NCBI RefSeq assembly: GCF_002287075.1
Contig: NZ_NSKE01000011.1
Span: 1-64,000 of the forward strand
Source of the DNA: Fodinibius salipaludis
Lineage (GTDB): Bacteria > Bacteroidota > Rhodothermia > Balneolales > Balneolaceae
Direction: 5' to 3'
Length of the DNA stretch: 64,000 nucleotides
In this document: positions 46,031 to 54,713 of the stretch, piece after piece
How the letters are laid out: each line of letters opens with the position of its first letter
Numbering within the stretch: position 1 is the first letter of the stretch
Notes under the pieces: model-generated
What the model saw: the letters and a program-made list of their open reading frames with translations, nothing else
Databases searched by the model: none
What the model was told of the DNA's origin: nothing
Made by a program: the position numbers and the translations under genes

Positions 46031-46699
46031 TTAAATCTCAGTTTCAGAGAAAACCTCTTCAGCTCCGTGGGGTGGATTATCCAGCGTCCAGGTCTCGAAA
46101 TAGAAATGTCGTTCAGAACGCATACGCTTATTATTAATGCTGAAAAACCGGAATTCTTTATCCACCAAAGGTTTGAAAGCTTCGAAAAGACGTGGATAAA
46201 TATTTTCCTCAGAAAATAGATGGAGGTCAAAACCGTGGTGAGCAGGTTCTTTATATAAAAGATAAGCTCCTGATTCAATTACTGATCTTATCTCATCTTT
46301 TTTATGTCCCACTTTTGATTCCTCATCAATAGTCAGCGTGGCTAAATCTATTTCTGGCAATCGATCATTATCTGAAATGATCAAAGCTTCCCCAATTTGA
46401 ATATTTGTCAATCCATTTGTTAGGGAATTAAATGAATCATTAGTTGTAGCGGTAAACTGATAATTTTTGAAGACCAAATTGAGGTTCTCAAGAATAGCTT
46501 TACTTTTATCAAGTACGTTGATTCCAAATTTCTCATCCTTAAGAAGAGTACCGGTAATATAAAACTTGGAAAAGGTAGGGTCGGGCTGCATAAAATCATC
46601 GAGTGTAGCCTCAACTTCTTCTTTGGTTTTATTTGCGTTACGCTTGGCAAGCTTGTCCAGCCGGAGGTCGTGATTGAAAAACAGCTTAAAGATATCCAT
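46031..46699 (-). CDS. Hypothetical protein
   Basis: About 222 residues from MDIFKLFFNHD, family not recognised. It is soluble, with mixed alpha/beta character, an acidic start of linker (KTKEEVEATLDDFMQPDPTF) and a C-terminal half containing KEPAHHGFDLHLFSEENIYP. The frame is open a further 26 codons upstream, but that part runs into the hppA terminator and reads as a hydrophobic artefact, so the later ATG is used. It stands alone between hppA and the TonB operon. Confidence 0.65.
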   Translation of the reverse strand: MDIFKLFFNHDLRLDKLAKRNANKTKEEVEATLDDFMQPDPTFSKFYITGTLLKDEKFGINVLDKSKAILENLNLVFKNYQFTATTNDSFNSLTNGLTNIQIGEALIISDNDRLPEIDLATLTIDEESKVGHKKDEIRSVIESGAYLLYKEPAHHGFDLHLFSEENIYPRLFEAFKPLVDKEFRFFSINNKRMRSERHFYFETWTLDNPPHGAEEVFSETEI

Positions 46700-46760
46700 A
46701 GAAGTTATACGGATTTGGTATTTCTGAGAAATTGAATATACGGAATAGGAGAGAGGCATT

Positions 46761-46800
46761 AAATAAAAAAGCCCCATCCCGAGAAGTCGGAACAGGGCTT
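46761..46800 (-). terminator. Terminator of the prs-rplY-pth-hppA operon
   Basis: On the minus strand, AAGCCC/GGGCTT and CCGA/TCGG pair with a small internal loop (46769-46800), followed by a T-rich run (complement of AAATAAAAAA). It lies 21 bases after the hppA stop. Confidence 0.85.
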
Positions 46801-46820
46801 GGAATCTTAACTATCTTAAC

Positions 46821-49013
46821 TTAGATCATTGTTGCAATTACAAGAGCAACAACCGACATAAGCTTAATTAGAATGTTGAGCGAGGGACCTGAGGTATCCT
46901 TGAACGGATCGCCTACCGTATCACCAACAACAGAAGCTTTGTGAGCTTCGGAGCCTTTTTCAAGCATTTCTCCGTTATACTCAAAACCTTCTTCAATCAT
47001 TTTCTTGGCATTATCCCATGCACCGCCGGCATTGGATTGGAAAAGAGCCATCAACACACCAGAAGCGGTAACACCGGCAAGCAGTCCGCCGAGCATTTCG
47101 GCTCCGCCAAGGAATCCGAAAGCAACAGGTACTACTACTGCAAGAACGCCCGGAGCAACCATCTCACGGAGTGAAGCCGTAGTCGAGATTGCAACACATT
47201 TTTCGTACTCGGCTTTTCCAATAGCTGTTTCAAATGTATCCTGATCTTCTTCGGACCAGTTTTCGAGCTTGGTACCTTCATTTCGGCTCATGGCATCGAG
47301 TCCGGCGCGCAACTCAGGGATATCGTTGAACTGACGTCGAACCTCTTCAATCATAGACATTGCAGCACGTCCTACCGCTTTCATGGAAAGTGCGGAAAAC
47401 AGGAAGGGCAACATGGCACCGATAAAGAGAGCGGCCATCACATATGGATTGGTAACGCTTATGGAAACACTTGCGCCTGGATTTACAGCTTCATAAGAAG
47501 TGATAAATGCGGCGAAGAGTGCAAGGGCTGTCAATGCAGCAGATCCAATAGCAAATCCTTTTCCGATGGCTGCCGTGGTGTTACCAACAGCATCCAGCTT
47601 ATCCGTGCGTTCACGTACTTCATCGGGTAGTTCTGACATTTCAGCAATACCGCCTGCATTATCAGAGATGGGGCCGTAAGCATCTACGGCTAACTGAATT
47701 CCAGTATTTGAAAGCATTCCGACAGCGGCAATAGCAATTCCGTAAAGGCCGGCAAGGTGGAAAGCTCCAATAATGGCAGTAGCAATAATTACGATGGGTA
47801 TAGCAGTAGAGATCATTCCCACGCCTACACCGGCAATAATATTGGTAGCAGCTCCGGTTGATGATTGTTCTACAATGCCGGTAACAGGGCCTGTACCAGT
47901 TCCGGTGTAATGCTCAGTAATCAGGCCAATTAACAGTCCGGCAGCCAGACCAAAGATCGTTGCCCAGAATACGCCGCTTGGGGTATATTCAATACCGTTG
48001 AATGTCCAGGTTCCAGGTAGCATCCAGTGAATTAACAGGTAGGAAGCAACCAGCATAACAGTGGCAGAAACAAATTCACCGATGTTAAGGGCTGTCTGTG
48101 GATCTCCACCTTCTTTAACTCGTACAAAAAATGTTCCGAGGATAGAGGTTAAAATCCCGACTCCTGCTAAGACCAAAGGAAGGAGAACTGCATTTAAGCC
48201 GTTAAATTCATTGGCTACAGTAAATCCGTCAAGTCCGATGAAGGCTGCACCCAGTACCATGGCACCAATAATAGATCCTACATATGATTCAAAAAGATCG
48301 GCTCCCATTCCGGCAACATCACCTACGTTGTCTCCAACATTATCGGCAATAGTAGCGGGATTTAGGGGATGATCTTCGGGAATGCCTGCTTCAACTTTTC
48401 CTACAAGGTCAGCACCAACATCGGCTGCCTTGGTATAAATGCCGCCGCCTACACGAGCAAAAAGGGCAATTGAAGATGCTCCAAAAGAGAATCCGGTAAC
48501 GATGGCTAATACTTTCTTAACATTTTCAGCAGTTTCAAGCCCAAAATGATCACCAAAGAGAATAAAGAGAACGCTAAGTCCTAATACCCCCAAACCTACA
48601 ACGCCAAGACCCATTACGGAGCCGCCGGCGAAAGCTATATTTAATCCTTCGCCAAGGCTGCTTCTGGCAGCATGGGTAGTACGAACATTTGCTTTGGTAG
48701 CAACACGCATGCCAATAAAACCAGCTAAGCCAGAGCAAAAGGCTCCCAATATAAAGGAGATAGAAACCATCCAACTGGAAAGTTGAGGGTCTGCGCTCCA
48801 CGCGAGAATAATAGCAACGACAACTACAAAAATTGACAGTACTTTATATTCAGCTTTTAGAAAAGCCATCGCCCCACGTTGTATGTGTGAGCTGATGGTC
48901 GCCATTTTTTTCGTGCCGGTGTCTTGTTTATTAACCCAAGACGATTTAAAGAAGGTATACAGTAGCGCAAGTATACCACTAACCGGTATTAAGTAGGTTA
49001 TTAAGGTATTCAT
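46821..49013 (-). CDS. hppA: Membrane-bound pyrophosphatase, K+-dependent type
   Basis: 730 residues, about 16 membrane spans. Pumps Na+ or H+ outward using pyrophosphate. The substrate site is intact: [20 protein letters not shown] (about 188-207) and [20 protein letters not shown]. The [10 protein letters not shown] segment has Ala where K+-independent enzymes have Lys, so it should need K+; Na+ versus H+ transport cannot be settled by eye. It is last in the operon with prs, rplY and pth, which suits a gene that reuses pyrophosphate from biosynthesis. Confidence 0.96.
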   Translation of the reverse strand: MNTLITYLIPVSGILALLYTFFKSSWVNKQDTGTKKMATISSHIQRGAMAFLKAEYKVLSIFVVVVAIILAWSADPQLSSWMVSISFILGAFCSGLAGFIGMRVATKANVRTTHAARSSLGEGLNIAFAGGSVMGLGVVGLGVLGLSVLFILFGDHFGLETAENVKKVLAIVTGFSFGASSIALFARVGGGIYTKAADVGADLVGKVEAGIPEDHPLNPATIADNVGDNVGDVAGMGADLFESYVGSIIGAMVLGAAFIGLDGFTVANEFNGLNAVLLPLVLAGVGILTSILGTFFVRVKEGGDPQTALNIGEFVSATVMLVASYLLIHWMLPGTWTFNGIEYTPSGVFWATIFGLAAGLLIGLITEHYTGTGTGPVTGIVEQSSTGAATNIIAGVGVGMISTAIPIVIIATAIIGAFHLAGLYGIAIAAVGMLSNTGIQLAVDAYGPISDNAGGIAEMSELPDEVRERTDKLDAVGNTTAAIGKGFAIGSAALTALALFAAFITSYEAVNPGASVSISVTNPYVMAALFIGAMLPFLFSALSMKAVGRAAMSMIEEVRRQFNDIPELRAGLDAMSRNEGTKLENWSEEDQDTFETAIGKAEYEKCVAISTTASLREMVAPGVLAVVVPVAFGFLGGAEMLGGLLAGVTASGVLMALFQSNAGGAWDNAKKMIEEGFEYNGEMLEKGSEAHKASVVGDTVGDPFKDTSGPSLNILIKLMSVVALVIATMI

Positions 49014-49049
49014 GTCAGCTTTAGTTTATTAGGATAAGTTAGTAGTTGA

Positions 49050-49607
49050 TTAGTTAAACTTGTTCATTGTCTGATCGATGCCCTCTCTGACAAAACAGAG
49101 AGCAGCATCTACCGCATTGTCCAAGGTTGATTCAATAGTCGTACGCTCATCATCAGAAAAGGAGGAAAGTACATGCTGTACTTGTTGTCCTCTTGGAAAG
49201 TCATTTCCAATACCGATACGTAATCGGGGAAAAGAGTTCGTCCCTAATTTATTGATAATATCTTTAATGCCGTTATGTCCGCCTGCACTTCCTCCCGGAC
49301 GCAAACGAAGAGTTCCTATATCTAAATCGAGATCATCATAGCAAACCAGGCAGTTGCCAACATCTTCTTTATACCAACTTACCGCCTGTTGTATTGCATC
49401 ACCACTGTTGTTCATATAGGTAGTGGGCTTTATCAGGTAAATCGAATGGCCTGCATGATTTCCTTTTCCCACATGAAAAGGGCCTTTCCCAGGCCCCATT
49501 CGTGCTGACAACGATGTTGCCAGCTTATCGATAAATTCAAAACCAATGTTATGACGGGTACCAGCGTACTTACTTCCGGGATTTCCCAGACCTATAATTA
49601 ACGGCAT
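49050..49607 (-). CDS. pth: Peptidyl-tRNA hydrolase
   Basis: Releases tRNA from prematurely dropped peptidyl-tRNA. 185 residues, standard. The N-terminus LIIGLGNPGSKYAGTRHNIGFE has the catalytic His; the Asn of TYMNNSG, the Asp of CYDDLDLDIG and RPGGSAGGHNGIKDII complete the site. It lies 27 bases after rplY, the usual bacterial neighbour. Confidence 0.97.
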   Translation of the reverse strand: MPLIIGLGNPGSKYAGTRHNIGFEFIDKLATSLSARMGPGKGPFHVGKGNHAGHSIYLIKPTTYMNNSGDAIQQAVSWYKEDVGNCLVCYDDLDLDIGTLRLRPGGSAGGHNGIKDIINKLGTNSFPRLRIGIGNDFPRGQQVQHVLSSFSDDERTTIESTLDNAVDAALCFVREGIDQTMNKFN

Positions 49608-49634
49608 AAAGCAATTACGCTGGTTTTGTCAATG

Positions 49635-50348
49635 CTATTGTTCGGTTTCTTCTTCGTCGCCTTCGGTTTCTTCGCCCTCTTCGGCTTCTTCACCTTCTGC
49701 AAGCTCTTCTCCTTCTTCGAGTGCTTCTTCGCCTTCTTCAAGCTCTTCTTCTGGTTCTTCGGTAATAAGTGAAGAAGTAAGCAGCGCTTCGGATTTTGGA
49801 GGACGGATGGTTACCAGTGTTTGTGCCAGATCGTCGAGCGGAATAATTCCTTCAAGCTCGAGGTCACGGACATGCAAAGAATCACCAATTTCCAAATTAC
49901 TAACATCAACAGTATAAGCCCCGGGAATAAGATCGGGTTTAACGCGGATGCGCAAGATGTGCATTGGCTGGAAAATACGACCACCGCCTTCAGTAACACC
50001 AACAGGAGTGCCTTCCAGCCTGATGGGTACACTCAACGTTACTTTACGGTCTTCGGCCATTACATAAAAGTCGGCATGGACGGGACGGTCTGTCAACGGA
50101 TGGAATTCGACCTCTTTAAGAAGAGTGTTATACTCCTCACCGTCAACAGTGATATTTAGTATCTGACGCTTGCTTTCGCTCAGTACTTTTTCGAATTCCA
50201 GTTCATCAATTGAAAAATGTACATTTTCTTCAACCATGGGACCATACAAAACACACGGCACGCGCATAGCATCCCGGAGGGCATCAGCGGCTTTACGTCC
50301 TGTTTCTCGTTTTTTTCCTTCTAAGTCTACTACTTCTGGAGTAATCAT
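49635..50348 (-). CDS. rplY: 50S ribosomal protein L25 (Ctc form)
   Basis: 237 residues: the L25 beta-barrel that binds 5S rRNA (about 1-95, including GRKAADALRDAMRVPCVLYG) and the TL5/Ctc C-terminal domain (about 96-185). The last 50 or so residues are almost entirely Glu with Gly/Ala (EEPEEELEEGEEALEEGEEL and on), a longer acidic tail than most. Cotranscribed with prs (17 bases upstream). Confidence 0.95.
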   Translation of the reverse strand: MITPEVVDLEGKKRETGRKAADALRDAMRVPCVLYGPMVEENVHFSIDELEFEKVLSESKRQILNITVDGEEYNTLLKEVEFHPLTDRPVHADFYVMAEDRKVTLSVPIRLEGTPVGVTEGGGRIFQPMHILRIRVKPDLIPGAYTVDVSNLEIGDSLHVRDLELEGIIPLDDLAQTLVTIRPPKSEALLTSSLITEEPEEELEEGEEALEEGEELAEGEEAEEGEETEGDEEETEQ

Positions 50349-50365
50349 AATCCTAAAACGTTAAT

Positions 50366-51298
50366 TTAATCGTCAAAAAGTGCACTTATTGTATCGTTGG
50401 TGTGGATACGCTGTATCGCTTCAGCAAAAATACCCGCCACGCTCAAAACTTTAATCTTACTCGAAGGTTTACGCAGCGGTACCGTATCGGTAACCAACAG
50501 CTGATCAATAGGTGAATCTTCAATTCGTTGGTACGCAGGGCCCGATAAAATCGGATGCGTACATGTTGCTATAATGTTAAGTGCTCCGCGATCTTTCAGT
50601 GCGGAAGCGGCATTTGTTAATGTGCCTGCCGTATCAATAAGATCATCAACGATCAGCACATTTTTGTTTTCAACTTCACCGACAATGTTCATTACTTCGG
50701 CTACATTTTGTTTGGGCCTTCTTTTATCAATAAAAGCAAGCCGTGCTCCCAGACGTTTGGCATATGCTCGAGCCATTTTCAGGCTTCCCACATCGGGAGC
50801 AACAACGACCAAATTTTCAATCGGATGGTCGCTAAAATAATCAATAAATAACCGGCTGGCGTATAAATGGTCAACCGGGATATCAAAAAATCCCTGAATT
50901 TGTGCTGCATGCAGATCCATAGTCAAAATACGATCAGCGCCGGCCTCAGTAAGTAAATTCGCCATCAGTTTAGAGGCGATAGAAACACGTGGCTGATCTT
51001 TACGATCTTGACGGGCATACCCAAAATAGGGAATTACAGCTGTTACTCGCTTTGCCGAAGCCCGTTTTGCAGCGTCCAGTAATAATAATAACTCCATGAT
51101 GTTGTTGCCCGGCGGCGGGGTGGATTGTACCACAAAAATATCTTCGCCGCGAATACTCTGCTCGTACTTTACGTAGAGCTCACCATCAGAAAACGGCTTG
51201 ATGGTAACTTCACCTAAATCAGTACCGTACTTTTCAGCAATAGCTCTTGAAAGAGCAAGATTGCTGCGTCCGGCAAATATGGCTAAGGGCGTATCCAA
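50366..51298 (-). CDS. prs: Ribose-phosphate pyrophosphokinase
   Basis: Makes PRPP, the precursor of nucleotides, His, Trp and NAD. 310 residues. FAGRSNLALSRAIAEKYG at the start, the ATP loop YARQDRKDQPR, the cation loop TMDLHAAQIQGFFDIPVDHL and the PRPP loop NVLIVDDLIDTAGTL are all present. The start is TTG, placed where the family begins. The tRNA-Gln terminator lies only about 25 bases upstream, so the promoter is either squeezed in between or transcription reads through. Confidence 0.95.
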   Translation of the reverse strand: MDTPLAIFAGRSNLALSRAIAEKYGTDLGEVTIKPFSDGELYVKYEQSIRGEDIFVVQSTPPPGNNIMELLLLLDAAKRASAKRVTAVIPYFGYARQDRKDQPRVSIASKLMANLLTEAGADRILTMDLHAAQIQGFFDIPVDHLYASRLFIDYFSDHPIENLVVVAPDVGSLKMARAYAKRLGARLAFIDKRRPKQNVAEVMNIVGEVENKNVLIVDDLIDTAGTLTNAASALKDRGALNIIATCTHPILSGPAYQRIEDSPIDQLLVTDTVPLRKPSSKIKVLSVAGIFAEAIQRIHTNDTISALFDD

Positions 51299-51321
51299 CG
51301 AAGCGAGTTTTCAGGAAGTTA

Positions 51322-51358
51322 TAAAAAATAGAAAAGGATGGCTGTGAAGTCATCCTTT
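51322..51358 (-). terminator. Terminator of tRNA-Gln
   Basis: AAAGGATG (51333-51340) and CATCCTTT (51351-51358) pair perfectly over 8 bases; on the minus strand a T-rich run follows (complement of ATAAAAAAT). It begins 8 bases beyond the tRNA 3' end. Confidence 0.8.
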
Positions 51359-51366
51359 AGAATTTG

Positions 51367-51437
51367 TTGCCCGGGGAGGACTCGAACCCCCACTGACGGT
51401 ACCAAAAACCGCTGTCCTGCCATTAGACGACCGGGCA
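51367..51437 (-). tRNA. tRNA-Gln (anticodon TTG)
   Basis: Read on the minus strand: acceptor arm TGCCCGG pairing with CCGGGCA, D-arm with CTAATGGCAGG, anticodon stem GCGGT/ACCGT around loop TTTTGGT (anticodon TTG), T-arm GGGGGTTCGAGTCCTCC and discriminator A. CCA is not encoded. All arms are intact. Confidence 0.96.
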
Positions 51438-51489
51438 ATTTCATGCCTTTTTCAACAGATGCAGATGATATGAATTTACACGTTCTGAA

Positions 51490-52683
51490 TCAAGAAGAAA
51501 TTACACTTTTAAAAACTTTACAATCCTGACAATTACGAGGACGGCAATAGGATCGTAGCTGATAGATAGATCCCAGCTTCTTTTTGTACAGGGAGGAAGG
51601 AATACCGGTATTTTCAAAAAGTTTAAGTAACGAGGAGGGGATTTGAGCCTCGTGCTTTTGCCAAAGTGACCAGCAATGATTCTTGAGCGGTTCTCTGAAA
51701 AACAGATTTCCTAAGAAATACATTGCAGGCAGAAATACCGTTCCGAACAGAATGGATGCTCGCTCTTGGCCGATACCGGGTTTTGTTCGTATATCATTGA
51801 GCAACTTTTTCCACACCTCCCGGGGATTATCGCGCAACCATTGTTCAAAGGGGCGTTGGTGAATGTGCCATAAGAGTTCTGCACTTTGTTGAATACGAAG
51901 TCGCGGGTGGTTGCCCGGCCGGCATCCTTTATGGTTCCAGTTGATGGATTCCCGGGCGGTATCATTGTGATCAGTATTAATGCCCGAAAGTTTTAAAGCG
52001 CGAATGCGAACAGCATTTTTTGAAAGGGTATCAATATCATTTTGATATAGAAGATTGCATAGCTTGCGCATATGATGTCGGTTGTGAGATATACCGAGAC
52101 CGTCAAAGAGGCCGAGGGTAAGCATTTTTACCCATGCCTTTGATGGAGGCAGGGAAGCATCATAAAAAGCCAGCAGGTCATCTACCTTTTGTTCAAAATA
52201 TTCTTTATGGGCTTTTTGTAACTGTTGGGCAAAGGCCTCATCTGATATGAAAGAAAGCTGACCTGCACAGGGTAATTCGGGTTTACTTTGATACTGTTCC
52301 AGGAAAGATTGCAATGGTTGGGAAAGATGCGGAGCTAAACAAAGAGTGGGAATTTCTGTTTCATCACTTCGGTGGCTGTGGTTTTCGGTAGCATTAAAAA
52401 CGACGTGCAGAATGACGTTATCATAATTGGGATCGGCGTGGTGGTCGTGAGCCCGCCAGTCGGATAGCGACCAGTGCAATTCAACATTTCCAAACCAGCG
52501 CAGGTTGTCGATGGTAATTTCTGCAGACAAAAAGTCGGGCCCGTCGGATTTATTTATCCGTCCTGTATCATGGATCCGGACCTTTTGACCATCAATCGTT
52601 TCGAGATTACGAAAATTGAAGCCCCGGTTTTCCCAGATCCAGTGAAGAAGTTTCTCGTGGTATGGAGAGACTGACTCACTCAT
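51490..52683 (-). CDS. DUF2851 family protein
   Basis: 397 residues, soluble. ENRGFNFRNLETIDGQKVRI near the start, GPDFLSAEITIDNLRWFGNV, then NVELHWSLSDWRAHDHHADP and NVILHVV are the family core; the C-terminus has CRPRNCQDCKVF with three cysteines. No activity is known for the family, which is largely Bacteroidota-specific. Its start overlaps the preceding small membrane-protein gene by 8 bases. Confidence 0.85.
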   Translation of the reverse strand: MSESVSPYHEKLLHWIWENRGFNFRNLETIDGQKVRIHDTGRINKSDGPDFLSAEITIDNLRWFGNVELHWSLSDWRAHDHHADPNYDNVILHVVFNATENHSHRSDETEIPTLCLAPHLSQPLQSFLEQYQSKPELPCAGQLSFISDEAFAQQLQKAHKEYFEQKVDDLLAFYDASLPPSKAWVKMLTLGLFDGLGISHNRHHMRKLCNLLYQNDIDTLSKNAVRIRALKLSGINTDHNDTARESINWNHKGCRPGNHPRLRIQQSAELLWHIHQRPFEQWLRDNPREVWKKLLNDIRTKPGIGQERASILFGTVFLPAMYFLGNLFFREPLKNHCWSLWQKHEAQIPSSLLKLFENTGIPSSLYKKKLGSIYQLRSYCRPRNCQDCKVFKSVISS

Positions 52684-52969
52684 TCAAAATAGGGCTATTA
52701 CTTAATGGAATAGTCGCCGTAGCTTCGTAGGGATCGGGTATATTTTGTCGGATACCTTGGTGAATATTTTTTCGAAGCTTATCAATTTCTTGTGAACTTT
52801 TTCGTTTACCTATATAGCGATGTATTTTAGCCCACCTGTTTAATTCTGACACATGTTTCGACACCCAGACCCTGTTTTGTTTTCCCTTTTTAGGAGATAA
52901 TAGGAAGCCGGCAGCCAGCCCTCCTAAAAAAGAGGTGGTCAATAATAGAAGGTTTGTTTTACGGCCCAT
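52676..52969 (-). CDS. Small YtxH-like membrane protein
   Basis: 97 residues: one membrane span with glycines (LLLTTSFLGGLAAGFLLSPK, about 7-26) immediately followed by KKGK, as in YtxH-type proteins, and then a basic helical region. Function unknown. It overlaps the DUF2851 gene. Confidence 0.65.
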   Translation of the reverse strand: MGRKTNLLLLTTSFLGGLAAGFLLSPKKGKQNRVWVSKHVSELNRWAKIHRYIGKRKSSQEIDKLRKNIHQGIRQNIPDPYEATATIPLSNSPILNE

Positions 52970-53086
52970 GATAAAACTCTCTTTCTCTTTTCAAAGTTAT
53001 TTTGTTTTCATTATTAATAATGTACAAAGCTGTTTGTTTATTATAAATTATTTGCACCAGTTTATTTCTAATAAAGAGTAAAATAA

Positions 53087-53599
53087 ATGAGTTCTGGATC
53101 AGAATTAGTATTGATGAACAGGGAAAGAATTTTACGATCCCTGAATCGCATGGCACACGAAATTGCAGAGCACAATGTGAATGACGCTTCCATTGATCTT
53201 TTTGGTATTAATGACCGGGGATATGCAGTCGCTGACGCTCTGGAAAATCTGTTAACTCCCATATGTAATGATGAAGTACAATTATTTCAGCTTCCGTTGA
53301 AAGAAAAAAAACCGCAGGATGCTTTGGAAGATATTAAATTACGGGATAACCACTATCCTGTTATTGTGGATGATGTCATTTTCTCGGGTAAGACGATGTT
53401 TGAAGCGCTGAAAATTATTTCAAGCTATATTAACCCTTTAGAGATACACACTGCAGTATTAATTGATCGTGGACATCGGAAGTTCCCTATTAAAGCTGAA
53501 TTCTATGGGATGGAACTGCCTACCAAATTAGACGAGCATGTTTCAGTAGTTGTAGAAGAGCAACAGTTGGAAAATGTTAAATTGACAAAATATGCATAA
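53087..53599 (+). CDS. PyrR-like phosphoribosyltransferase
   Basis: 170 residues. The PRPP loop PVIVDDVIFSGKTMFEAL (about 92-109) and the downstream IDRGHRKFPIKAEFYG match PyrR, the uracil phosphoribosyltransferase and pyr-operon attenuator. No pyr gene follows and no PyrR-binding anti-terminator is obvious, so regulatory function is uncertain; it may only salvage uracil or another base. It begins about 120 bases from the divergent YtxH-like gene. Confidence 0.78.
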   Translation: MSSGSELVLMNRERILRSLNRMAHEIAEHNVNDASIDLFGINDRGYAVADALENLLTPICNDEVQLFQLPLKEKKPQDALEDIKLRDNHYPVIVDDVIFSGKTMFEALKIISSYINPLEIHTAVLIDRGHRKFPIKAEFYGMELPTKLDEHVSVVVEEQQLENVKLTKYA

Positions 53600-53684
53600 T
53601 ATGGCTTTTATAGGGGTAAAAATGTCACTATATTTAGTGTAGTATAAGTTAAACAACGCCAGTCATATAATTCCCTATAATTTC

Positions 53685-54626
53685 ATGCAAAATTTTTTTG
53701 CTTTCGTTGCTCTCCTAATCAGTATCTTTCTTTTAATAACCCCGCCGGCTTTAAGTCAGGAAGCAACTGAAATAAGTAGATTGCTGGAAAAGGATTCTGA
53801 TATTTCGGTACGAGATATGTCTAATGTTAACAGCAAAGTTGTTGTTTCGGACACCTTGAGAGGATGGCAAATGGATTGGGTTAGTGGTATAAACGGTTCT
53901 CAGGCTTCCTATGATAATTGGAGTCAGGGTGGTGTAAATACGATAAGTGTTACTGCTTCTACAGTCTTTAACGCAAAATATCGTAAAGGACAGTTTGCTT
54001 ATGCATTGGGGACGAATTTTAAATATGGTAAATCACGATTAGAAGGTGAAGGAACCCGCAAAACGGATGACCGTATCGCTGTAAATAATAAGTTTAGTTA
54101 CCTTTTTGAGGATGAGCGTTGGAGTGCTTTTGGGAATATAAATTTCAGTACGCAGTTTGATAAGGGGTATAATTATGCTGAGGAGCCGCCGGTAGTTATT
54201 TCCAGCTTTTTTGCGCCGGCGTATTTTACACAGATAGCAGGTATTTCATTTCAACCGGAAGATTATTTTACTGCTGAGGCCGGTATGGCGATGAAACAAA
54301 CCATTGTTTCAGATACAAGCCTGTCTACACGCTATGGTCTTGATCCGGGGAAAACTTTCAGATTTGAGCCGGGTTATTCATTGGCGATGAATTTTGAAAA
54401 GAAAATTGTGTCTAATGTTCGGTTGGTCAGTTCGGTAGAAACATTTACGAACCTTCAGCGCCATGTAGATCAGACTGATGTTCACTTTTCAAATGAGTTG
54501 ATTGGTAAAATTAATGACTATCTGAATATGTCATTCCAGTTTGTTATGGTGTATGACAGTGACTTTTCTCGAGAACTGCAAATTAAGCAGGTGCTTTCCG
54601 CCGGATTTTCGTACAGTATTCTCTAA
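53685..54626 (+). CDS. DUF3078 outer-membrane protein
   Basis: 313 residues: signal peptide (about 1-25), a short linker, then a small beta-barrel of amphipathic strands with the DUF3078 pattern (NGSQASYDNWSQGGVNTISV, RKTDDRIAVNNKFSYLF) ending AGFSYSIL. Family restricted to Bacteroidota relatives and without known function. A CACTA-tatt-TAGTG inverted repeat lies about 50 bases before the ATG. Confidence 0.82.
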   Translation: MQNFFAFVALLISIFLLITPPALSQEATEISRLLEKDSDISVRDMSNVNSKVVVSDTLRGWQMDWVSGINGSQASYDNWSQGGVNTISVTASTVFNAKYRKGQFAYALGTNFKYGKSRLEGEGTRKTDDRIAVNNKFSYLFEDERWSAFGNINFSTQFDKGYNYAEEPPVVISSFFAPAYFTQIAGISFQPEDYFTAEAGMAMKQTIVSDTSLSTRYGLDPGKTFRFEPGYSLAMNFEKKIVSNVRLVSSVETFTNLQRHVDQTDVHFSNELIGKINDYLNMSFQFVMVYDSDFSRELQIKQVLSAGFSYSIL

Positions 54627-54654
54627 AACTTTTACAGCAAAATATTTTACAATA

Positions 54655-54681
54655 AAAAAGCCCCAAAATCGGGGCTTTTTT
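54655..54681. terminator. Two-way terminator between DUF3078 and aldehyde dehydrogenase genes
   Basis: AAAAAGCCCC and GGGGCTTTTT pair perfectly with a 6-base loop. A-rich and T-rich flanks make it work on both strands, matching the converging genes. Confidence 0.92.
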
Positions 54682-54713
54682 GTTTTAGGATAAGTTAGCT
54701 TCAACAAGGGAAT

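Noticed and set aside
46700-46777. Longer start of the hypothetical gene after hppA
   Set aside because: It runs into the hppA terminator hairpin; the hydrophobic residues come from that sequence.
53087-53599. PyrR as a true pyrimidine-operon regulator
   Set aside because: No pyr biosynthesis gene follows and no anti-terminator hairpin with a PyrR site could be seen; kept only as PyrR-like.
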